64,000 bases of DNA from Rubrivivax sp. (GCA_027485165.1 JAIXRN010000056.1:62001-126000); one strand, 5' to 3'. Shown: positions 7,027 through 16,684, numbered from the stretch's first letter. The notes: a model not told the origin generated them from the letters alone. Program-made: numbers and translations.

Positions 7027-8414
7027 TGCAGCCCGGGGGCCACCACCGGCCGCGGGGCGGGCAACTGCACGTCGATGACGGTGCCTTGCCCCGGTGGGCT
7101 GCTGATGTACAGCCGCCCACCCACCGATTCAACGCGAAAGCGCATGCCCACCACCCCATGTGCGCCCACCGCAGGCGGGGTGCCGGCGGGCACCTGCAGG
7201 CCGCGGCCGTCGTCGGCCACGCGCAGCTGTATCTGTTCGCCTTGCAGCTGCAGCTTCAGCCACAAGCTGCTGGCCATCGCGTGCTTGGCGGCATTGGTGA
7301 AGGATTCCTGCACCACGCGGTAGATCACGATCTGCAGTTCCGGCGGCAGCTGCACATCGTCCACGGCCACATGCAGGGCCAGGCCGGAACGTTCTTCGAA
7401 TTCACGCGCCAGGATTTCCAGCGCCGCCTTCAGGCCCAGGTTGCTCAGCGCCGAAGGCCGCAGGTCTTCGATGATGCGGCGCTTCAGCGATATGCCCTGG
7501 TCGATGCTGGCATTCAGATGCTGCAGTCGGTCCAGTAGGTCTGCGGCCGGCGTGCTGCCCAGCGCGCGCTTCAGGCGTGACACGTCGAACTTCGCCGCGG
7601 TCAGCAAAGCTCCCAGTTCGTCGTGCAGTTCACGCGCCAGGTGGGCGCGTTCGTCTTCGCGGGCCGTCTGCAGATGCCGCGCCAGTTCGGTCAGCTCGGC
7701 GGTGCGCTGGCGCACCTCGCCTTCGAGCATGTCGCGTTCGGCACGCAGTTCGCCAGCGTGGCGGCGCTGCACGCGGTGCAGCGCGGCGCTGTTGCGGAAG
7801 TAGAAGATCAGCGCCAGCAGGCTCAGGCCCGTCATCACGCGCACGCCCATGCGACCGTCGTCCAGCGTGGCGAAGATGGCGGTTCGGGCGCTGACCACGC
7901 GGCCGTCTTCAGCGGCCAGCACGGCTTCGGCGGCGCGGCGCGCGGCTTCCATCTTCTCGCGTCCGATGTCGGTCAGCAGCAGGCTGCGCCAGCTTTCGTG
8001 CTGGCCCTTGTCGTACAGCGCCACGGTTTCCGTCACTTCCGACAGCTTTTCCAGTGTGCGCTGGCGCAGTTCCAGCACCCAGCCGGCCCAGGCGGCATCG
8101 CCCGGGTTGCGCTGGGCCAGCAGGTCCAGCGCGCGGGCGATGTCGGCCTGGGCGTCGGTGAAGGGTTCCAGGTATTCGGCGCGGCCCGTCAGCAGGTAGC
8201 CGCGCTGCGCCGTTTCGGCGTCCAGCAGGCGGCGCATCAGGGTCTGGACGGCCGTGCGCGTCTGCGCGCGTTCGGACAGGCTGGCCAGCGACGCACCGGC
8301 ACGCTGGAACGAGGTCTCTGCCACCGCCAGCACCAGCGCCGCAACGGCGCAGGCCAGGGCGATGGACAGGGTCAGCCGGTCAGGCCAGCGCGCCGGCGAC
8401 AGTGGCGGTGCCAT
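7011..8414 (-). CDS. CHASE3-domain sensor histidine kinase (HisKA_3)
   Basis: 467 residues from the ATG at 8414; a TTG at 8438 is an alternative. Transmembrane helix about 14-32, then a CHASE3-type periplasmic domain (TRTAVQTLMRRLLDAETAQR, GYLLTGRAEYL), then a second helix at about 191-207. A coiled-coil linker and a HisKA_3 region follow, with phospho-acceptor H264 in ARELHDELGA, and an HATPase domain with VADDGRGL. CHASE3 domains are extracytoplasmic sensors of unknown ligand. The gene overlaps the upstream receiver-only regulator (8380-8790), so it is translated from the same message. The true output is probably a NarL-type regulator such as the divergent one at 8958. Confidence 0.86.
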   Translation of the reverse strand: MAPPLSPARWPDRLTLSIALACAVAALVLAVAETSFQRAGASLASLSERAQTRTAVQTLMRRLLDAETAQRGYLLTGRAEYLEPFTDAQADIARALDLLAQRNPGDAAWAGWVLELRQRTLEKLSEVTETVALYDKGQHESWRSLLLTDIGREKMEAARRAAEAVLAAEDGRVVSARTAIFATLDDGRMGVRVMTGLSLLALIFYFRNSAALHRVQRRHAGELRAERDMLEGEVRQRTAELTELARHLQTAREDERAHLARELHDELGALLTAAKFDVSRLKRALGSTPAADLLDRLQHLNASIDQGISLKRRIIEDLRPSALSNLGLKAALEILAREFEERSGLALHVAVDDVQLPPELQIVIYRVVQESFTNAAKHAMASSLWLKLQLQGEQIQLRVADDGRGLQVPAGTPPAVGAHGVVGMRFRVESVGGRLYISSPPGQGTVIDVQLPAPRPVVAPGLQAALA

Positions 8415-8790
8415 CGGCCAGTTGCCCGCAGTAGGCAATCAGTTCGTCCAGCTCGTGGCTCTTGTCGAACACGCGGTCGGCGCCCAGTTCCTGGCAGCGG
8501 CGGCGCATGTCGGGCGTGGCGTAGTTGGTCAGCACCACCCGGTAGGCGCTCAGCCCGGCGTCAGCGGCGGCACGCAGCACGCCCAGGCCCGAACCCTGGC
8601 GCAGGAAGATGTCGATGATCACCAGGTCGCACGGTGCCGGCGCCTGGCTGAACCAACGCACGGCTTCGGCTTCATCAGCCACGGCGCCCACCACCTTCAC
8701 GTCGGCCATTTCTTCCAGCGTCGCGATCAGGTTGTCGCGGATCACGGGGCTGTCTTCGACGATGAAGGTCCTGACGGGGTGCATGGCCAT
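8380..8790 (-). CDS. Single-domain response regulator (receiver only)
   Basis: 136-residue receiver domain without a DNA-binding domain: acidic pocket E12/D13 in FIVEDSPVIRDN, phospho-acceptor D60 in VIIDIFLRQGSG, conserved switch T and K in VLTNYATP and FDKSHELDELI. It is the first gene of a two-gene operon with the CHASE3 kinase, whose start lies inside it. A receiver-only partner suggests a phosphate sink, a phosphorelay intermediate or protein-protein output. Stand-alone receivers beside HisKA_3 kinases occur in Burkholderiales, but this one's role is not known. Confidence 0.85.
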   Translation of the reverse strand: MAMHPVRTFIVEDSPVIRDNLIATLEEMADVKVVGAVADEAEAVRWFSQAPAPCDLVIIDIFLRQGSGLGVLRAAADAGLSAYRVVLTNYATPDMRRRCQELGADRVFDKSHELDELIAYCGQLADGTATVAGALA

Positions 8791-8886
8791 GGAAGTATGC
8801 CTGCTCCTGGGTCTGCGATGGCGGGGCTGCGGGTGGCGCAGCAGGGCGGTTACGGCCCCTCTGCCACTGTAGGCGCAGGCCGCCGC

Positions 8887-8935
8887 CAGCCCTGTCGGCC
8901 CGTGGCCTTGCAGGCTGTAGGACGTGTCCGACAGG
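8887..8935. promoter_or_regulatory. 10-bp inverted repeat in divergent regulator promoter region
   Basis: GCCCTGTCGG (8887-8896) and CCGACAGGGC (8926-8935) are a perfect 10-bp inverted repeat separated by 29 bases, so the half-sites are 39 bp apart. They sit between two divergently transcribed response-regulator genes (8790 leftward, 8958 rightward). This is a plausible paired binding site, or a hairpin in the leader of the 8958 gene. Confidence 0.45.
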
Positions 8936-8957
8936 GCCGGCTGATAAGCTCGGCAGC

Positions 8958-9593
8958 ATGATCAGAATCGGTATCGTCGACGACCACGCCATCGTGCGCA
9001 CCGGGCTGCGCCAGATGCTGTCTGAACACGTGGACCTGCGCGTGACCGGCGAAGCGCCGAACGGCCGCGAAGCCCTGGAACTGGTGCGCGGCGGCGAAGT
9101 GGACGTGCTGCTGCTGGACATCTCGATGCCCGACCAGGGTGGTGTGGACGCACTGGCCGCCATCAAGGCCCGCTTCCCCGACCTGGCGGTGCTGATCCTC
9201 AGCGGCTTTCCGGAAGCGCACTACGCCACCACCCTGATCCGCCAGGGCGCCAGCGGCTACCTGAACAAGGAATGCGACCCGCAGGAGATCGCCAACGCCA
9301 TCCGCACCGTGGCGCGGGGCCGCAAGTACATCAGCCCCGCGGTGGCTGAGCTGCTGGCCGACAAGGCTGCAGGCGGCGGTGGCGACCAACCGCTGCACGA
9401 CAGCCTGTCGGAACGCGAACTGCAGGTCTTCCTGCGCCTGGCCCAGGGCGAGACCATCGGCAACATGGCCGATGCGATGTTCCTGAGCGTGAAGACCGTC
9501 AGCACCTACCGCAGCCGGGTGATGGAAAAGCTGAAGCTGGCCAGCAACAGCGACCTGACCTACTACGCGCTGAAGAACGGGCTGATCCAGTAG
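8958..9593 (+). CDS. NarL/LuxR-family response regulator
   Basis: 211 residues. Receiver MIRIGIVDDHAIVRTG with D8/D9 and phospho-acceptor D54 in LLLDISMPDQGG, switch and lysine in LILSGFP and YLNKECDPQE. The C-terminal LuxR-type HTH has LSERELQVFLRLAQGE and SVKTVSTYRSRVMEKLKL. It is transcribed divergently from the receiver-only regulator/CHASE3 kinase operon with 167 bp between, so it is the likely DNA-binding output of that kinase. It resembles the regulator at 18481-19170 in the HTH and C-terminus. Confidence 0.88.
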   Translation: MIRIGIVDDHAIVRTGLRQMLSEHVDLRVTGEAPNGREALELVRGGEVDVLLLDISMPDQGGVDALAAIKARFPDLAVLILSGFPEAHYATTLIRQGASGYLNKECDPQEIANAIRTVARGRKYISPAVAELLADKAAGGGGDQPLHDSLSERELQVFLRLAQGETIGNMADAMFLSVKTVSTYRSRVMEKLKLASNSDLTYYALKNGLIQ

Positions 9594-9610
9594 CGGGCGC
9601 GGCCCTCGGG

Positions 9611-9670
9611 CTGTGGCGCCGATGTGCGCCGATGTGCGCCGATGTGCGCCGCTGTGGGCCGCTGTGGGCC
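9611..9670 (+). repeat. 10-bp tandem repeat, six units
   Basis: After the stop of the NarL regulator, a 10-bp unit is repeated in tandem: one CTGTGGCGCC, three GATGTGCGCC (9621-9650) and two GCTGTGGGCC (9651-9670). Units differ at three positions. The array ends about 110 bp before the DUF1328 gene. It is non-coding as far as I can see. Confidence 0.75.
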
Positions 9671-9737
9671 GGCTCCTACGCCCGCGTGCGGTGGCCACCG
9701 GCAGCCCCAGGGGCCGGGATTTCCTACATTGGGTTCA

Positions 9738-9775
9738 CGCCGCGCCCTGCGCGGCGCCACCACAACCCAGGAGGT
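9738..9775 (+). promoter_or_regulatory. Leader hairpin and full-length Shine-Dalgarno of the DUF1328 gene
   Basis: CGCCGCGC (9738-9745) pairs with GCGCGGCG (9749-9756) across a 3-nt loop. Thirteen bases later comes AGGAGGT (9769-9775), a full complement of the 16S anti-SD, 4 nt before the ATG at 9780. It suggests a highly translated small peptide. Confidence 0.5.
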
Positions 9776-9779
9776 CCCC

Positions 9780-9944
9780 ATGCTGCATTACGCCGTCGTC
9801 TTTCTCGTCATCGCCCTGATTGCCGCGCTCTTCGGCTTCGGCGGCATCGCTGCCAGTGCCGTGGGCATCGCCAAGATCCTGTTCTTCGTCTTCCTGGTGC
9901 TGGCGGTGGTCTCGTTCCTGTTCGGGCTGATGAAGAAGGGCTAG
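9780..9944 (+). CDS. Small DUF1328-family membrane protein
   Basis: 54 residues with two transmembrane helices: [20 protein letters not shown] and a second from about residue 29 ([19 protein letters not shown]), with the glycine/alanine turn [11 protein letters not shown] between. It ends in a lysine pair. This is the full typical length and pattern of DUF1328 (YtjA-like) inner-membrane peptides. Their role is unknown; they are often stress-induced. The ATG is chosen because of the perfect AGGAGGT ribosome site immediately upstream. Confidence 0.88.
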   Translation: MLHYAVVFLVIALIAALFGFGGIAASAVGIAKILFFVFLVLAVVSFLFGLMKKG

Positions 9945-10112
9945 GCCTGGGAAGAAACGGGGTGGGGCGGAAGACCCCACACCCGGCGCGGAAAAGAGCA
10001 CGAACAGCGCATGAATAGCGTTTCACTTGCGGGCGCTTGTGGCCGACATCACGTCATAGATTTCTGATGACGACCCGGCGTGTTCCGGGGCTTGGCCAAG
10101 ACAAGACACCCC

Positions 10113-11930
10113 ATGCAAGCCTTCCACCGCATGAAGCTGGCGCCCCGGCTCCTGTTCGTATTCAGCGCCATCCTGGCGATCTTTGTCGTGGTGGTGGCAG
10201 TTGCGCTGTACACCACGCGCCAGCTGTCGCAAGCTGAACACTGGAACACCCACACCCACAAGGTGATCAGCCAAGGGCAGACCAACCTGACGTCCATGGT
10301 GAACATGGAAACCGGCGCGCGCGGCTTCCTGCTGGCCGGCAACGACGCCTTCCTGGAGCCCTGGAAAGGGGGCCAGGCTGAATTCGAAACGTCCTGGGCT
10401 GAACTGAAGAAGCTCACCGCCGACAACCCCGAACAACAAAAGCGCCTGGACGCGATGAAGCAGCGGCGCGACGAGTTCGTGGCTGTCGGCCAGTCGCTCA
10501 TCGACGCTCGCCGGGCCGTGAAGCCGGGCGACGGCAGCATGGACAGCTTCATCCAGGAATTCGCCAAGGGCCGCGACAAGGCCGCGATGGACGGCTATCG
10601 CCAGCTGAAGGCTGAATTCCACGACGCCGAAGCCAAGCTGCTGGACGTGCGCAGCCAGCAGGCCGAAGCCAGCCGGGCCGTGATGACGGCGGTGCTGGGC
10701 GGCGGCCTGGCCGTGGCCGTGCTGCTGGCCGCTGGTCTGGGGCTGCTGCTGACGCGGTCGCTGCTGCGCCAACTGGGCGGCGAACCGAACGACGCCGCTG
10801 CCCTGGCAGAAGCCATCGCCGGCGGCGACTTGACGCGCAGCGTGCCGCTGCAGCCGGGCGACAGCAGCAGCATGATGGCCCGGCTGGCCGCCATGCAGCG
10901 CAGCCTGGCCCAGGTAGTGGGCCAGGTGCGCCAGAACTCGGAAAGTGTGGCCACCGCCAGCCAGCAGATCGCACAGGGCAACCAGGACCTGTCGGGCCGC
11001 ACGGAACAGCAGGCCAGCGCCCTGCAGCAAACGGCCGCGACGATGGAAGAGCTGGGCACCACGGTGCGCAACAACGCCGACAGCGCCCGCCAGGCCAACC
11101 AGCTGGCACAGAGCGCTTCCAGCGTGGCCGCCCAGGGCGGTGAAGTGGTGGGCAAGGTCGTCACCACCATGCGCGGCATCAACGACAGCAGCCGCCGCAT
11201 CGGCGACATCATCGGCACCATCGACGGCATCGCCTTCCAGACCAACATCCTGGCGCTGAACGCCGCAGTGGAAGCCGCCCGCGCCGGCGAACAGGGCCGC
11301 GGCTTTGCCGTGGTGGCCAGCGAAGTGCGCAGCCTGGCCCAGCGCAGCGCCGAGGCGGCCCGCGAGATCAAGACCCTGATCGGCCACAGCGTCGAACAGG
11401 TGGAACAAGGCAGCATGCTGGTGGACGAAGCCGGCCGCACGATGGGCGAAATCGTGACTTCGATCCAGCGCGTCAGCGACATCGTGGCCGAGATCAGCAG
11501 CGCCAGCAGCGAACAAAGCGCCGGCGTGCAACAGGTGGGCCAGGCCGTGACGCAGATGGACCAGGCCACGCAGCAGAACGCTGCGCTGGTGGAAGAAAGC
11601 GCCGCCGCAGCCGAAAGCCTGAGAAGCCAGGCCCAGGCCCTGGTGCAGGCGGTGTCGGTGTTCAAGCTGGGCCTGGGCGACAGCCGTAGCCATGGGGCAG
11701 CCCATGCGCCTGCACTTGCCCGAGCCCCGTCCCCCGTCACCAGCCGACCGGCCAGCCACACCCCGGTCGGCAAGCCCGCGCAGCCGCGCAAGCCCGCAGC
11801 CACGCCCACCAAGGCCGCCCCAGCCGCAGCGGCGTCGGCAGCACCGGCAGCACCGGCAGCACCGGCAGCACCCGCAGCGGCCCCTGCGCCCAGCATGGCC
11901 ACCAGCGACAGCGACTGGACCAGCTTCTAG
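10113..11930 (+). CDS. Methyl-accepting chemotaxis protein (CHASE3-type sensor)
   Basis: 605 residues from the ATG at 10113. Transmembrane helix at about 12-30. Periplasmic CHASE3-like domain ([19 protein letters not shown]). Second helix [19 protein letters not shown]-type segment [13 protein letters not shown], then the cytoplasmic coiled-coil with the conserved tip [20 protein letters not shown]. The C-terminal tail is Ala/Pro-rich with a 9-bp repeat and ends SDWTSF, resembling the CheR/CheB-binding pentapeptide. It senses a ligand, probably in the periplasm, and signals to CheA. It is isolated from the main che block; a weak FliA-like -10 (GCCGACAT, 10042-10049) lies upstream. Confidence 0.9.
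   Translation: MQAFHRMKLAPRLLFVFSAILAIFVVVVAVALYTTRQLSQAEHWNTHTHKVISQGQTNLTSMVNMETGARGFLLAGNDAFLEPWKGGQAEFETSWAELKKLTADNPEQQKRLDAMKQRRDEFVAVGQSLIDARRAVKPGDGSMDSFIQEFAKGRDKAAMDGYRQLKAEFHDAEAKLLDVRSQQAEASRAVMTAVLGGGLAVAVLLAAGLGLLLTRSLLRQLGGEPNDAAALAEAIAGGDLTRSVPLQPGDSSSMMARLAAMQRSLAQVVGQVRQNSESVATASQQIAQGNQDLSGRTEQQASALQQTAATMEELGTTVRNNADSARQANQLAQSASSVAAQGGEVVGKVVTTMRGINDSSRRIGDIIGTIDGIAFQTNILALNAAVEAARAGEQGRGFAVVASEVRSLAQRSAEAAREIKTLIGHSVEQVEQGSMLVDEAGRTMGEIVTSIQRVSDIVAEISSASSEQSAGVQQVGQAVTQMDQATQQNAALVEESAAAAESLRSQAQALVQAVSVFKLGLGDSRSHGAAHAPALARAPSPVTSRPASHTPVGKPAQPRKPAATPTKAAPAAAASAAPAAPAAPAAPAAAPAPSMATSDSDWTSF
11837..11872 (+). repeat. Four 9-bp repeats in MCP tail linker
   Basis: GGCAGCACC occurs four times in perfect tandem. 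It lies within the receptor's coding sequence, in the flexible tail before the DWTSF end. Each copy adds three Ala/Pro residues without shifting frame. Confidence 0.8.
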
Positions 11931-11936
11931 GGCAAG

Positions 11937-11961
11937 CCCGGGCAGTGGAATCGGGCCCGGG
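11937..11961. terminator. Candidate bidirectional terminator between MCP and ndh
   Basis: CCCGGGC (11937-11943) and GCCCGGG (11955-11961) form a 7-bp stem with an 11-nt loop in the 43-bp gap between convergent genes. There is no clear T-run, so efficiency as an intrinsic terminator is uncertain. Confidence 0.35.
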
Positions 11962-11973
11962 ACCGGGCAGCCT

Positions 11974-13359
11974 TCAGTGCAGCTTCACGCGCGGCTCGGT
12001 GGTGCGCGTGAGCAGGCGCGAAGCCGAGCCCAGCGCCGTCTTCCAGTACCCGTGCAGCGCCACCTGGTGCATCTTGTAGAGCGACAGGTACATGGTGCGC
12101 GCGAACAGGCCTTCCACCCACAGGTTGCCGCCCACCAGCGACCCCATCAGGTTGCCCACCGTGCTGTATTCGCCCAGCGACACCAGCGAACCGAAGTCGC
12201 GGTAGCGCCAGGGCTGCAGCGGCTGGCCCTGGATGCGCCGGCGCAGCTGCTTCACCAGGTGCGAAGCCTGCTGGTGCGCAGCCTGCGCCCGCGGCGGCAC
12301 GTTCATCGGCTGGGCCGGCGTGCCGGGCACACCGCCTGGCGCTGCATGCCCCAGCCAGGGGGCGGCGGCACAGTCACCGATGGCGAACACGTTCTCGTCC
12401 AGCGTGCACTGCAGGGTAGGCTGCACCACGAGCTGGTTCAGCTTGTTGGTTTCCAGCCCCAGGTTGCGCAGGAATTCCGGCGCCTTCACGCCAGCTGCCC
12501 ACACCACCAGTTCGGCCGGCAGCAGTTCGCCGCTGGCCAGCTGCACACCTTCGGCCGTGACGCCCGTGACGCGGGACGCCGTGCGCACCTGCACGCCCAG
12601 GCTGCGCAGCAGGGCGGTTGCGGCGGCCGCGATGCGCTCGGGTAGGGCCGGCAGGATGCGCGGGCCGGCTTCGATCAGGTTCAGCCGGATGTCGCGTTCG
12701 GGGTCGATCTTTTCCAGGTTGTAGCTGACGAGCGTGCGCGTGGCCTTGTGCAGTTCGGCCGCCAGTTCCACCCCCGTGGCCCCAGCGCCGATGATGGCCA
12801 CCTGCAGCTGGCGCGGCGCCAGCGGTTCGGCCTGCATGTGGGCGCGCAGGCAGGCATTCACCAGCCGGCGATGGAAGCGTTGCGCGTCCGCAGGGGTTTC
12901 CAGCGCGATGGCGTGTTCGGCCACGCCGGGGGTGCCGAAGTCGTTGGTCTTGCTGCCCACGGCCAGCACCAGGGTGTCGTATCCGCGCGTGTAGCCGGGC
13001 GTGACGACCACGCCGTCTTCGTCCAGCACCGGGCCCACCTGCACCAGGCGCTGGGCGCGGTCCAGGCCCAGCATTTCGCCCACGCGGTAGCGGAAGCCAT
13101 GCCAGTGGCTTTGCGCCAGGTAGTCGGTGGCATGGGCGTGCAGGTCCATGCTGCCGGCGGCGATCTCGTGCAGGTGCGGCTTCCAGAAATGCGAGCGCGC
13201 CTTCTCGATCAGGGTGATGTGCGCCAGGCCCTTCTTGCCCAGCGTGTCGCCCAGGCGCGTGGCCAGTTCCAGCCCGCCAGCACCGCCGCCGACGATGACG
13301 ATGCGGTGCAGGCCCGGTGGAACGGGTTCAGGGCGGGGCGTCGGGGTGGGCAGGTTCAT
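11974..13359 (-). CDS. ndh: Type II NADH dehydrogenase (NDH-2)
   Basis: 461 residues from MNLPTPTP at 13359. FAD-binding Rossmann motif VIVGGGAGGLELATRLGD near the N-terminus. The second nucleotide-binding motif for NADH is VAIIGAGATGVELAAEL, followed by VVWAAGVKAPEF and the FAD-contacting NVFAIGDCAAAPW. The C-terminal amphipathic region GNLWVEGLFARTMYLSLYKMHQ attaches it to the membrane. NDH-2 transfers electrons from NADH to quinone without proton pumping. It is convergent to the receptor gene and upstream of (not overlapping) the modA/cox operon. The FAD and NADH motifs are all present. Confidence 0.9.
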   Translation of the reverse strand: MNLPTPTPRPEPVPPGLHRIVIVGGGAGGLELATRLGDTLGKKGLAHITLIEKARSHFWKPHLHEIAAGSMDLHAHATDYLAQSHWHGFRYRVGEMLGLDRAQRLVQVGPVLDEDGVVVTPGYTRGYDTLVLAVGSKTNDFGTPGVAEHAIALETPADAQRFHRRLVNACLRAHMQAEPLAPRQLQVAIIGAGATGVELAAELHKATRTLVSYNLEKIDPERDIRLNLIEAGPRILPALPERIAAAATALLRSLGVQVRTASRVTGVTAEGVQLASGELLPAELVVWAAGVKAPEFLRNLGLETNKLNQLVVQPTLQCTLDENVFAIGDCAAAPWLGHAAPGGVPGTPAQPMNVPPRAQAAHQQASHLVKQLRRRIQGQPLQPWRYRDFGSLVSLGEYSTVGNLMGSLVGGNLWVEGLFARTMYLSLYKMHQVALHGYWKTALGSASRLLTRTTEPRVKLH

Positions 13360-13434
13360 GGGTCGGGGCGGTTGCAAGCTCTGCGCCCGCCGATTCTGGG
13401 GGACGCGCACAGGCCCGGGCCGGGGCCCGCCCGG

Positions 13435-14238
13435 TCAGGGCAGGCCGAAGCCCAGGCGCTGGAACTCGGCCTGCGCCGCTTCGCCGCGCAGATGCCGCAG
13501 GAAGTCAGCCGCCAGCGGCTTCTGCTGGCTGGCCACACCGACATGGGCCAGATAGCGCACTGGCGTGGCCGTGGCCAGGGTTTCGACCACGCGCAGTTGC
13601 CCGGCAGGCGCTGCGGCAGCACTGCTGGCGTAGACGAAACCGGCTTCGACAGCGGCCGCTGCCACCAGGGCCAGGGCCGCCGGTTCGTCGCCCGCCAGGA
13701 CGATCTTGGACTGCAGCGAAGGCCATAGCCGCTGGGCGTTGATGGCTTCGCGGGCGTAACGGCCAGCGGGTTCAACCGCCTGCTGCCCCATCGCGATGCG
13801 CAGCACCTCGGGACGGCCCAGGTCGGCCAGGCGCTGCACAGGCAGTTTCGACCGCGCCGGCACCACCAGCACCAGGGTGTTGCCGGCAAAGGCACTGTTC
13901 AGTTCAGGCACCAGAAGCCGACGCTGCACACCGCTGGCCGCGGTCTGCGCGTCACTGCCGGCCAGCAGGTCGAAGTCGGCGCCACTGGCCAGCTGGTCCA
14001 GCAGGGTGCCCGGCGCACCGGGCACCAGCTTCACGGCGACGCCGGGGTGGGCGGCTTCGAAGCTGCGGGCCACGGCCGCCATGGGGCGCGCCAGGCTCGC
14101 GTCCACGGCCACGGTCAGCGCCCGGGGCTGGGCCTGGGCCACCGTCGTCGCCAGCATCAGCACCCAGCCAAAGTTCAGCGCCTGCCTGAACCAGGCACGC
14201 CGGTGGCAGGCGCGCGCGCGGCCGTTGTGTGCGCCCAT
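13435..14238 (-). CDS. modA: ModA-like molybdate ABC transporter substrate-binding protein
   Basis: 267 residues from ATG 14238, with a signal peptide ending about VAQAQP. The core fits ModA: LTVAVDASLARPMAAVARSFE, GAPGTLLDQLASGADFDLLAG, GNTLVLVVP, VEAGFVYASSA. ModA binds molybdate or tungstate in the periplasm. It is the third gene of the coxS-coxL operon (73 bp after coxL), so it probably supplies Mo for that enzyme. No modB or modC permease/ATPase genes follow; the next gene downstream is ndh. It may use a transporter encoded elsewhere, or bind another oxyanion. Confidence 0.8.
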   Translation of the reverse strand: MGAHNGRARACHRRAWFRQALNFGWVLMLATTVAQAQPRALTVAVDASLARPMAAVARSFEAAHPGVAVKLVPGAPGTLLDQLASGADFDLLAGSDAQTAASGVQRRLLVPELNSAFAGNTLVLVVPARSKLPVQRLADLGRPEVLRIAMGQQAVEPAGRYAREAINAQRLWPSLQSKIVLAGDEPAALALVAAAAVEAGFVYASSAAAAPAGQLRVVETLATATPVRYLAHVGVASQQKPLAADFLRHLRGEAAQAEFQRLGFGLP

Positions 14239-14311
14239 GCGCTGCCACCGGTCGCAGCCGGCTTCGGGCCAGACGTCTGGCGGCAGGGGTGTCAAAGCCA
14301 GCGCGTGGGCA

Positions 14312-16684
14312 TCAGAAGCTGGCCGGCAGCACCGGCGCGCCGAAGTCGCGCTGCAGCGCACGCCAGACGGTTTCGCTCGTCAGCGGCATCTGCACGCGTG
14401 CGGCATCAGGCCCCAGGCCGGCGCTGCGCAGCGCGTCCACGACGGCGTTCACCACGGCCGGCGTGGCGCCGATGGTGCCCAGCTCGCCCACGCCCTTGGC
14501 GCCCAGGCTGTTGGTCAGGCAGGGCGCGCTTTCGTCGAAGGTGGTCTGGAAAGCGCGGAAGCCGTCCACATGCGGCAAGGCGTAATCCATGTAGCTGGCG
14601 CTCAGCAGCTGGCCGCTGTCGGCGTCATACGCCACGCGTTCGCACAGCGCCTGGCCGATGCCCTGCACCGCCCCGCCTTCGATCTGCCCTCGCACGATCA
14701 CCGGGCTGATGACGCGGCCGATGTCGTTCACCGACGCGTAGGCCACCACGTCCACCTGGCCGGTGCCGGGGTCGACTTCGACTTCGCAAACGTGGCAGCC
14801 GTTGGGCCAGCTGGGCGCGCTGGCCTTGGCGCCGCCGGCGGCGGTGATGGCCGCGCCGGGCTGGCGGCCGGCCAGTTCGAACAGGTCGATGGCCAGGTCG
14901 GTGCCCACCACGTTGAAGCGGCCGGCGTGGAATTCGATGTCGGCCACCGGTGCTTCCAGCGCTTCGGCGGCCAGGGGCTTGGCGGCGTCCACCGCGGCCA
15001 GCGACGCCACGCGCACCGCTGCGCCGCCGGTAAAGAGCGAACGCGAACCGGCACTGCCGAAGCCGTTGGCCCGGTCGGTGTCGCCCTGCAGGATGCGGAT
15101 GCGTTCGATCGGCACGCCGAACACGTCCACCGCCAGCTGCGCGTAGCTGGTGGCGATGCCCTGGCCCATGGCCATGGTGGCACTGGTCAGTTCCACCCAT
15201 CCTTCACCGTTCGCGTCGGCCGTGATGCGCACCTGCACGTTTTCTTCCAGCGCGTTGCCGCCCGTCCATTCCAGGAAGGTGGCCACGCTGCGGCCGCGCA
15301 GCCGACCGCGGGCTTGCGCCTCGGCCCGGCGCTGCGCGAAGCCGGGCCAGTCGGCCAGGTTCAGGGCCTGGTCCAAGAGGCTTTCGAACGCGCCGCTGTC
15401 GTAGGTCTGACCCATCGGGTTGCGGTAAGGAAACTGGTCGGGCCGGATCAGGTTGCGGCGCCGCAGTTCGGCCGGGTCCAGACCCAGCTGGGCCGCCGCA
15501 GCGTCCATCAGGCGTTCGACGGTGTAGATGGCCTCGGGCCGGCCGGCGCCGCGGTAGGCGCCGGTGGCGGCGGTGTTCGTCAGCACGGCGCGGATGTGCA
15601 GGCTGAGGTTCGGGATGTCGTAGACGCTGGTGCTGACCCAGGGGCCGATGAGCAGCTGGATGGCCACGCCCGCGCCCGTGGGCGTGGCGCCGACGTTGGC
15701 CAGCGACGCGATGCGCAGCGCCAGCACGCGGCCTTGCGCGTCCAGCGCCATTTCGGCACGGCTGATCAGGTCGCGGCCGTGCACGGCGGTCAGGAAGTCT
15801 TCCAGCCGTTCGGCCTGCCACTTCACCGGCCGTTGCAGCGCCAGTGCGGCATAGGCGGTGACCACGTCTTCGGGGTACAGCGCGGTCTTCATGCCGAAGC
15901 CTCCGCCCACGTCGCCCACCAGCACGCGGATGCTCTCAGGCGTCTGCCCCGGCAGCGTGGCGGCCAGGCCGCTGCGCACGCCAGTGGGCATCTGGCTGGA
16001 CAGGCGCACCAGCAGGCGGCCTTCTTCCACCCAGGCCAGCACGGCGCGCGGTTCCATCGTGCTGGGGGCCAGGCGCTGGTTCACCAGGTCCAGGCTGATG
16101 TGGTGCGCAGCGCTGGCGAAGGCGGCGTCGGTGGCGGCAGCGTCGCCATGGCGGGCTTCGGCCAGCACGTTGCCGGGTGCGCCTTCCCAGACCTGGGGTG
16201 CGCCTTCCGCCACGGCCTGCGCGGCGCCGGCCACGCTGGGCAGGGGGTCGATGTCGACGAACACGGCGTCGGCCGCGGCGCGCGCGGCTTCACGCGTTTC
16301 GGCCAGCACGGCGGCCACGGCTTCGCCCACATAGCGCACCTTGTCCACGGCCAGCGCCAGCCGGGGCGGCGGGCTCATGGCCTGGCCGTCGGCCTGCTTG
16401 AAGCCGGCTGCGGGGGGCAGCGGCTTCACGCCCGCTGCCACCAGGTCGGCGCCGGTGTAGACGGCCAGAACGCCGGGCATGGCGCGGGCGGCATCGACGT
16501 CGACACCGCGCAGCAGGCCATGGGCAAAGGACGAACGCACGAAGCGCACGAACACCTGGCCGGCGGGCTGCACGTCGTCGGTGTAGCGGCCCTGGCCCTG
16601 CACCAGGGCCGGGTCTTCGATGCGGCGCACGGCCTGGCCGCTGCCGAACTTGCCACCGTTGAAGAACAGGTCGGGCGCGTTCAT
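14312..16684 (-). CDS. coxL: Molybdenum hydroxylase large subunit, form II CoxL-like
   Basis: 790-residue molybdopterin-binding subunit of the xanthine dehydrogenase/CODH family. It contains [13 protein letters not shown] (about 376-388), the signature of form II (putative) CO dehydrogenases, not the AYxCSFR of proven form I enzymes. Other family motifs are [47 protein letters not shown] and, near the C-terminus, [15 protein letters not shown] with the catalytic glutamate. It starts in an ATGA overlap with coxS. The active-site cysteine that carries copper in form I is absent, so CO oxidation is not certain; an aldehyde, purine or N-heterocycle could be the substrate. Confidence 0.88.
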   Translation of the reverse strand: MNAPDLFFNGGKFGSGQAVRRIEDPALVQGQGRYTDDVQPAGQVFVRFVRSSFAHGLLRGVDVDAARAMPGVLAVYTGADLVAAGVKPLPPAAGFKQADGQAMSPPPRLALAVDKVRYVGEAVAAVLAETREAARAAADAVFVDIDPLPSVAGAAQAVAEGAPQVWEGAPGNVLAEARHGDAAATDAAFASAAHHISLDLVNQRLAPSTMEPRAVLAWVEEGRLLVRLSSQMPTGVRSGLAATLPGQTPESIRVLVGDVGGGFGMKTALYPEDVVTAYAALALQRPVKWQAERLEDFLTAVHGRDLISRAEMALDAQGRVLALRIASLANVGATPTGAGVAIQLLIGPWVSTSVYDIPNLSLHIRAVLTNTAATGAYRGAGRPEAIYTVERLMDAAAAQLGLDPAELRRRNLIRPDQFPYRNPMGQTYDSGAFESLLDQALNLADWPGFAQRRAEAQARGRLRGRSVATFLEWTGGNALEENVQVRITADANGEGWVELTSATMAMGQGIATSYAQLAVDVFGVPIERIRILQGDTDRANGFGSAGSRSLFTGGAAVRVASLAAVDAAKPLAAEALEAPVADIEFHAGRFNVVGTDLAIDLFELAGRQPGAAITAAGGAKASAPSWPNGCHVCEVEVDPGTGQVDVVAYASVNDIGRVISPVIVRGQIEGGAVQGIGQALCERVAYDADSGQLLSASYMDYALPHVDGFRAFQTTFDESAPCLTNSLGAKGVGELGTIGATPAVVNAVVDALRSAGLGPDAARVQMPLTSETVWRALQRDFGAPVLPASF

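Noticed and set aside
10023..10049. FliA-like site upstream of MCP 10113 (TCACTTGC-N11-GCCGACAT)
   Set aside because: Only partial matches in both elements; noted in the gene entry but not annotated as a promoter.
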